From contig CM034537.1 in the NCBI GenBank assembly GCA_020002185.1, forward strand, positions 69,464,286-69,528,285: 64,000 nt of DNA, written 5' to 3'. The position numbers were made by a program, and so were the translations under genes. Numbering within the stretch: position 1 is the first letter of the stretch; each line of letters starts with the position of its first letter. This document shows positions 57,746 through 64,000 of the stretch, piece by piece. Under the pieces are notes generated by a model. It was not told where the DNA came from. It saw nothing but the letters and a program-made list of their open reading frames with translations, and ran no database searches. The DNA is from Paraescarpia echinospica (lineage: Eukaryota > Annelida > Polychaeta > Sabellida > Siboglinidae).

Positions 57746-60700
57746 TCATAATGGGGTCTCACTGTGTTTGGATCTGATCACTCGTAACCTCTGGTAAGTT
57801 CGACGTGCCGTCGGGGAGTTGTTGACAACCGGGTTGTCTGACAACAGGTCTAGCTTATCATGTAGTTGTAGCCAGAAAGCCGCCTTTCCCGTTTTGCTTT
57901 CAGGCCAACTGATATCGTTGTGTCCGAGCAGTGGCCGAAGACACTTCGGCAGTCGTTCACCCATGTTCTCGCCATGAAGTACCAGTATCAACCCGTTCCT
58001 CAGCTGTCCCATCGATGCCGCATGTTCCATTATGAGTGGTAATTCGTAGACTACCCTTCGACTGTCCTCCAGATAGTCGGCAGTGACGACTACAACGGTC
58101 TTCCGGCTGGCGTAGATGGCATCTGCCAATTCGGCGTAGAGTGGTCTATTGGGCAACGCTTTCTCCTCGAAGAAGATGCGGTCCTCGTGAACGACACTTA
58201 CCAGCTTGGGATAGAGTACTTTGGTGACCCAGTCTCGAGATTCGTCGTTTGGCCCGTACGATATGAACACGTCGTAGCGAAACGACTCCTCTATTCTCGC
58301 GTAGCCTTCATGCGAGGGGCGAGATGTACTCTTCAGTCGCAGCCACCGCTTGCAGCGGAACTTCAATATTCGCAACGACCAGCGTTTGGTGTAGATGAGC
58401 CCGACCAGTATTAGAACAAGCGACACGCCACCGAGAACAGCACCGACGATGATGTAGAGCCACGGTGGAGGGAAGCACATATCATTGATACTCTCTGGGT
58501 GAAACTCCGACAGAGGACGTCCGGCGAGAAAATCAGGTGCACTGAAGACATAAGACATCATTTACAATGGTAGTTGGTGACACCTATACATGTTATCTAC
58601 TAAAATATAATCTGATTTATAGAGCGCGTACGCACACACCCGCACTCCGAAACACACACAGCGCACGCATCCCCGAACACACGCCGAGACACACGTGCAC
58701 ACACCAACTCATGTACACATCAACCCGCGCGCACGGATGTACGCACGCACGCACCCACGCACGCACGAATACATCCCTACAAAGACCCATTTGGAATATC
58801 GGAAACAAGCCAGGTCGAGGTAACCTAAGAAGGGCGAAGGCAACATAGAAAGTAAACAAGGTAGAAGTAATAACCTGGTCCTATAACTGAAAGACATTAG
58901 CTATGAACAACGCCACGTGGACTGTCGTTTGACAAAAACACACGTACCTGCATTTGCATTTGTCGATATCTGGGATAGAGATCCGGCTGGAGTTCATCGT
59001 GTCCAGCCAGTCGCGGAACCAAATGAGGTCGCAGCCGCATGAGAATGGATTCGCCGATAGATACAGTGTAGTCGCATCACTAGACAAACCGCTCAGGGAC
59101 GACTCGTTGATGTAAGAGATTTTATTTCCTGTTAGGTTCGCCATGCGTAAGGACATCGTACCGTTGAAGAAATCGTTGCCCCAGTTGGAGATGTCGTTCA
59201 TTTGCAGATAAAGCTCCTTTAGCGACCCGAGTGAACGGATCATGTTTCTCGGTAATGACGTCAGCCCGTTTTTCTGCAGATGCAGCTCCCGCAGTGATTT
59301 GAGCTTGCTGAAGAGAACGCCGCCAGTGTCTGACTTGACGAGGTTGCCTAGGTTGTTATTTTGCAGTTGGAGCACCTCTAACTGTTGCAAGTTGTTGAAC
59401 AGAAGCAAGCTCAAGTTACGACACTCGTTCCTGTTCAGATACAATTTCCGCAACTTTGGTAGACAGGCAAAGAGACTATACTCGGTCGCGATTGTAGTCA
59501 TCTTGTTGTTCTCAAGATTGAGCATTTCGAGCTTTGGCATCGGCTTCAAGACCTTCTTACCGATGCTGTTGCCACCGATTTGATTTGTTGAGAGATCAAG
59601 GAACAGAAGACCACCGAGCCCAACAAATGACGTCGTCTCAAAGACTCGCAGTTTGCAATTTGACAACGACAAATTCGTGAGTTTGTTGAGTCCTAAGAAT
59701 GTTTGTCCAGGAATTTTCGTTATGGCATTGTGGCTGAGGTCTAATACATCAAGATGTTCTGGCAAGGGAGACGGGAATAAACACATATGGTTGTGATCTA
59801 GTTTTAAACGTTGCACGCTCTGCAGTCCGTCTAAAGCACCTTTCTCCGTCGTTATCAATTCGCCATAACTGAGATCCAGGTGAAAGAGTTTGTTAAGAGA
59901 TCTGAAAGTACCGTTGTGAATCACTTTGAATGTCGAGTGCGCTAGTACCAGATCGCGCATCGGAACGCCCGATAGAGGAGTGAATAGATCGGCCGGCAAA
60001 GAACTGAGCATGCCGCTCAAGTCGAGCGCAGTTAGCACGGTACCGGACAGGCTGACAACAAGCGCCTCAACAGATGCCAGCTCTATGGCCGGGTTATATG
60101 ACAACTTGAGAGAACGCAATGCAGTGAAGTTTGTAAAAGTGTCATTGGATATCCGTTGTAATGAACACCTTGAAATATAAAACTTTGTGACACCGGTGCG
60201 TTTTAGGGACATCAGATCCGTGTGGCTAAGACTTTTGATATTAGCATTGTTACTCATGACGACACTCCTTAGCTTCTCTAGTTTGCTATAACCCTTCGGA
60301 AAGTGCGCCGATGAAAACTCGTTGTGTTCGAACGTGATCCTCGATATGTTTCTTGCTCGCCCAACGTCGGGGATTGCCGACAACATATTCTGGCTTAAAT
60401 ACAGAGTGGTAAGACCAATAAGGCCTTCAAAAACTGCCTCGTCTACGCGGGGAAGTTGATTCTGTGTCAGGAACAGTCGTTGTAGACGTTGTAATCCATT
60501 AAAGGCTCCCGGATAAATATCTGTGATTACATTTCTGGTTAAACTGAGAACTGACAAGTTCGTTAATCCGATGAAGGCGTCGGGTAGTATTTGAGTCAGG
60601 AGGTTATTATCGAGATAAAGTCCTTGTACCGAGGACGGGATATCTGCGGGAATGTTCTGTAGCTGGAGGTTTGTACAGGACACCGTTCGAAGTTGACGTC

Positions 60701-60818
60701 GGCAGTGGCACCTTTCAGGACATATGGCTGTAGTGCGCACGTGTCCACTGGCAGTGCTTGTACACGCGTACAGGACCAAAGACAGCACGGCGAAGTCCAC
60801 TCGTTTAATTGTTGTCAT
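57746..60818 (-). CDS. TLR: Toll-like receptor, single cysteine cluster type, two coding exons
   Basis: The coding sequence joins 60818-58948 and 58541-57746 (minus strand) into 888 residues. Toll-like receptors are type I membrane receptors that bind microbial or endogenous ligands with leucine-rich repeats and signal through TIR-adaptor contacts. Visible: signal peptide (1-25), LRRNT cysteines (33, 37, 39, 48), about 20 LRRs (45-590), one LRRCT (C594, C596, C621, C623, C646), a transmembrane helix (651-674) and a TIR domain (713-853) with box 1 YDVFISY and box 3 FW (846-847). Box 2 is odd: EEKALPNRP replaces the usual RDxxPG, keeping only the proline. The 406-bp intron (58542-58947) has CAG|GTACGT and TCTTCAG sites and interrupts a codon just before the transmembrane part; it holds a CA-rich tract. 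I chose the ATG at 60818 because a TTTTCAG acceptor at 60838-60840 precedes it, implying a 5' UTR exon upstream. An ATG at 60863 would lie in that intron. Confidence 0.95.
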
Positions 60819-60863
60819 CTTTTTTGCGAACTCCTCACTGAAAACACAGAAATGCAGATTCAT

Positions 60864-61621
60864 ATGTTACTGATGTTTTGCACTGATAACAATGTCCCTA
60901 CGGCCGAGTAAACATTTGAAAACGTCCAGGTTAATATCCTTCAAATAATAACCTTTTGTATATAATAACGCAACGTGAAACAACCAATATTGTTCAGGGC
61001 ATACACAATGTATTTCTGCCTCTTTGTGTGCCCATTCCCAATTCTTGCTCCCAATCCATGTTCACCCCCACCCACCACCAACGTGCCCTATCATAGGGCG
61101 TTCAGATTCATGTAGATTCTGTATTCTGTGTGTCAACTCACTTGAATAAACTTTCACTGGAAGCGCGGTCCCGAAAGACCAACTCAATGAAATATGAGAT
61201 GAACGTTTCTATAAGTATAATTTACTGACATGGATCATTGGACCAAAAAGAGATGTTAAACGTGTAACAATTTGCTTGTTCATGTTAACGATTTACCCAA
61301 CGATTCTTGTATGTTGCGACTCTGAGCTCAGATTCCTGAGGATCTAGGCGTTATAGAAGTTTGTCATTATCATTATTATTATCAAAAACAGTAAACTCCA
61401 GTTGCCAAGCGAGTAAGGAAGTCGTTGACTCATTGAGAATGCAACATCTGTGAATAATGTTGTTGTAGTTAAGTATAGGCATCCTGCAGTCACGTGAGGC
61501 CATGGATCTGCGCCCCGGTTGCGATGTCCATAATCAGTGTGTAGAATAGGGTATGTGATTCCCGAGAGAAAACCACACATTGTAGTAGGAAAGACACTGG
61601 AGAGCACATGTCTTCGCACTT
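60864..61621. other. Upstream flank of the TLR gene
   Basis: No coding signal. By inference it holds the 5' UTR intron of the TLR gene. No TATA box or other promoter element can be placed with confidence. Confidence 0.4.
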
Positions 61622-62768
61622 GCAGACAATACATGGAACACATGTACCATAGTACGTCCGTGTGTATATAATATGTATGTACTGTGAGACAATACATGGG
61701 GAACATGTACCATAGTACGTGCTTGTGTATATAATATGTTTGTACTGTGATACAACACTTGGGGAACATATACCATAGTACGTGCTTGTGTAAGTAATAT
61801 GTATGTACTGTGATACAATACTTGGGGAACATATACCACAGTACGTGCGCGTGTAATTAATATGTTTGTACTGTGAGACAATACATGGGGAACATGTACC
61901 ATAGTACGTGCTTGTGTATATAATATGTTTGTACTGTGATACAATACATGGGGTACATGTACTATAGTATGTGCGTGTGTATATAATATGTTTGTACTGT
62001 GATAAAATACTTGGGGAACATGTACCATAGTACGTGCTTGTGTAAGTAATATGTTTGTACTGTGATACAATACTTGGGGAACATATATAATAGTACGTGC
62101 GTATGTAAGAAATATGTTTGTATTGTGAGACAATACATGGGGAACATGTACCATAGTACGTGCTTGTGTAAGTAATATGTTTGTAATGTGAGACAATACA
62201 TGGGGTACATGTACTATAGTATGTGCGTGTGTATATAATGTGTTTGTACTGTGATACAATACTTGGGGAACATATACCATAGTACGTGCGTATGTACATG
62301 ATATGTTTGTACTGTGAGACAATACATGGGGAACATGTACCATAATACGTGCGTGTGTACATAATATGTTTGTACTGTGAGACAATACATGGGACACATG
62401 TACGATAGTACGTGCGTGTGTATGTAATATGTTTGTACTGTGAGACGATACATGGGGAACATGTACGATAGTACGTGCGTGTGTATATAATAAGTTTGTA
62501 CTGTGAGACAATAAATGGGGAACATGCAAGATAGTACGTGCGTGCGTGTGTACATGATATGTTTGTACTGTGAGACAATACATAGGGAACATATACCATA
62601 GTACGTGGGTGTGTACATGATATGTTTGTACTGTGAGACAATAACTGGGGAACATGTACCATAGTACGTGCGTGTGTACATAATATGTTTGTATTGTGAG
62701 ACAATACATGGGGAACATGTACCATAGTACGTGCGTGTGTACATAATATGTTTGTACTGTGAGACAAT
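61622..62768. repeat. 63-bp minisatellite, about 18 copies
   Basis: The unit is ATACATGGGGAACATGTACC, then ATAGTACGTGCGTGTGTATA and TAATATGTTTGTACTGTGAGACA. Copies vary at GAGACA/GATACA and CATGGGG/CTTGGGG. The 21-codon period leaves minus-strand frames of 425 and 448 codons open. These are repeat artefacts with no domain. Confidence 0.95.
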
Positions 62769-62862
62769 TGGGGGCCCTATTACAAGGACTCCTTGTAAGC
62801 GACATTTTATGCGTCTCATAATTAATATGCCTGTATGTATATATGTTTGTCTGTCTGACTGC

Positions 62863-63190
<328 letters not shown>

Positions 63191-64000
63191 CTGGCGGTTT
63201 GCGTGCGTGTGAAGTATATGTGTATATGTGTATGATTATGTGTTGTGTGTTACCTACTGAGACCTATTAGAAGAATAGAACACCGTGAGTTGTGGCGATC
63301 GGTTGTCGCCGGGAGGAGGAGATGGCTACACATAATGACGACACGGTCCATGTCAGTCCAATCTTTCTTGCACAGACCTATATCATAACTTCAGAGTGTA
63401 TTGGCTTTAGTGAAACCATATTAGCATTCAGTCAGTTGCTAATCTTTGTGAGTTTCCATGTTTGTAATACTAATTAAATAATTTACTTTGGATTCGGCCA
63501 TGTAATTCTTTGAACAATATTTAGTAAACCAATTATGATGACATCGTAATTATACTTAAATTAATAATTGAAATTGTTACTAGAAATTATTAAACCATTG
63601 ATAGATGTAGTAAATAGCAACGGTCTCCATGTGCACTTTTGAAGAACAACAATATGATATCGGCATTATGATTCTTGACATTTGTAATGTCTACATAATA
63701 TCATATGTTTTGTTGTTTCGTAAATAACTGTTACAAAGTTAACATTTAGCACAATGTTACCCATCAGTAGATTCATCACATACTTACTAAAGTATAATCC
63801 CATCTATGATTTTATGTGTTTCAATTTGTTTGTTTATTTGTTATTGTAGTAAATAAATTAGAAAAAGCATCTCTCGTGTATTTTATCAAACGTATTTCTT
63901 TAAAATGTATAAGAAAAGGCTGGTAATAATTATATACTTTAAGCATTGATGCTATTATAAAGGTTAGAATCACTACATTTTATATGTAAAACGTTAGCAA
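63191..64000. other. AT-rich sequence, no feature recognised
   Basis: After a short TG-rich tail of the CCTG tract (63200-63250) the sequence is AT-rich with no open frame of interest. Confidence 0.45.

Noticed and set aside
58617..58897. Open frames on both strands
   Set aside because: They lie in the CA-rich intron of the TLR gene.

Overview
This is a stretch of metazoan nuclear DNA. It contains two split protein genes with consensus GT..AG introns, a dense and diverse set of animal transposable elements, and many minisatellites. The LTR and non-LTR families, the single-cysteine-cluster Toll-like receptor and a CNRIP1 (cannabinoid receptor-interacting protein) orthologue suggest a marine invertebrate bilaterian, such as a lophotrochozoan or invertebrate deuterostome. 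The phylum cannot be fixed from the sequence alone. No bacterial operon, CRISPR array or functional RNA gene was seen.

Layout. 1-3000: a 24-bp minisatellite, then TG/ATT/GAT simple repeats. 3188-7440: a nearly complete Ty3/gypsy element (minus strand) with two stop codons in gag. 7741-8193 and 15904-16344: two opposite copies of one MITE family with 18-bp inverted ends and 4-bp target duplications. 10197-11226: remnants of an RTE-like LINE. 12293-19195: CNRIP1 (minus strand, three exons). Its large first intron holds three minisatellites, and one of them is built from the exon 2 splice acceptor itself. 20786-21513: another MITE-like element and a decayed pipsqueak-HTH (pogo-type) exon. 21858-23195: a 45-bp minisatellite. 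24553-25790: a broken copy of a repeated metazoan protein family. 26290-26672: a 70-bp minisatellite.

29349-31922: a second Ty3/gypsy insertion (minus strand), internally deleted but still flanked by a 5-bp target duplication. 32410-32664: a tRNA-derived SINE. 34203-35713: a decayed two-exon gene of another repeated metazoan family. 37693-38502: a hAT element with an 8-bp target duplication. 41028-42917: a 1.9-kb foldback element with 0.9-kb arms inserted at TTAA, carrying a tRNA-like segment in each arm. 43401-57050: a nest of at least five non-LTR retrotransposons, one with an almost intact reverse transcriptase. 57746-60818: a Toll-like receptor gene (minus strand, two coding exons). 61622-63190: a 63-bp minisatellite and a long pure CCTG tetranucleotide tract.

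Only two genes look functional: CNRIP1 and the TLR. They are unrelated in role, one a receptor-adaptor protein and the other an innate immune receptor, and they are separated by about 38 kb of mobile and repeated DNA. Most long open frames elsewhere come from tandem repeats whose period is a multiple of three.
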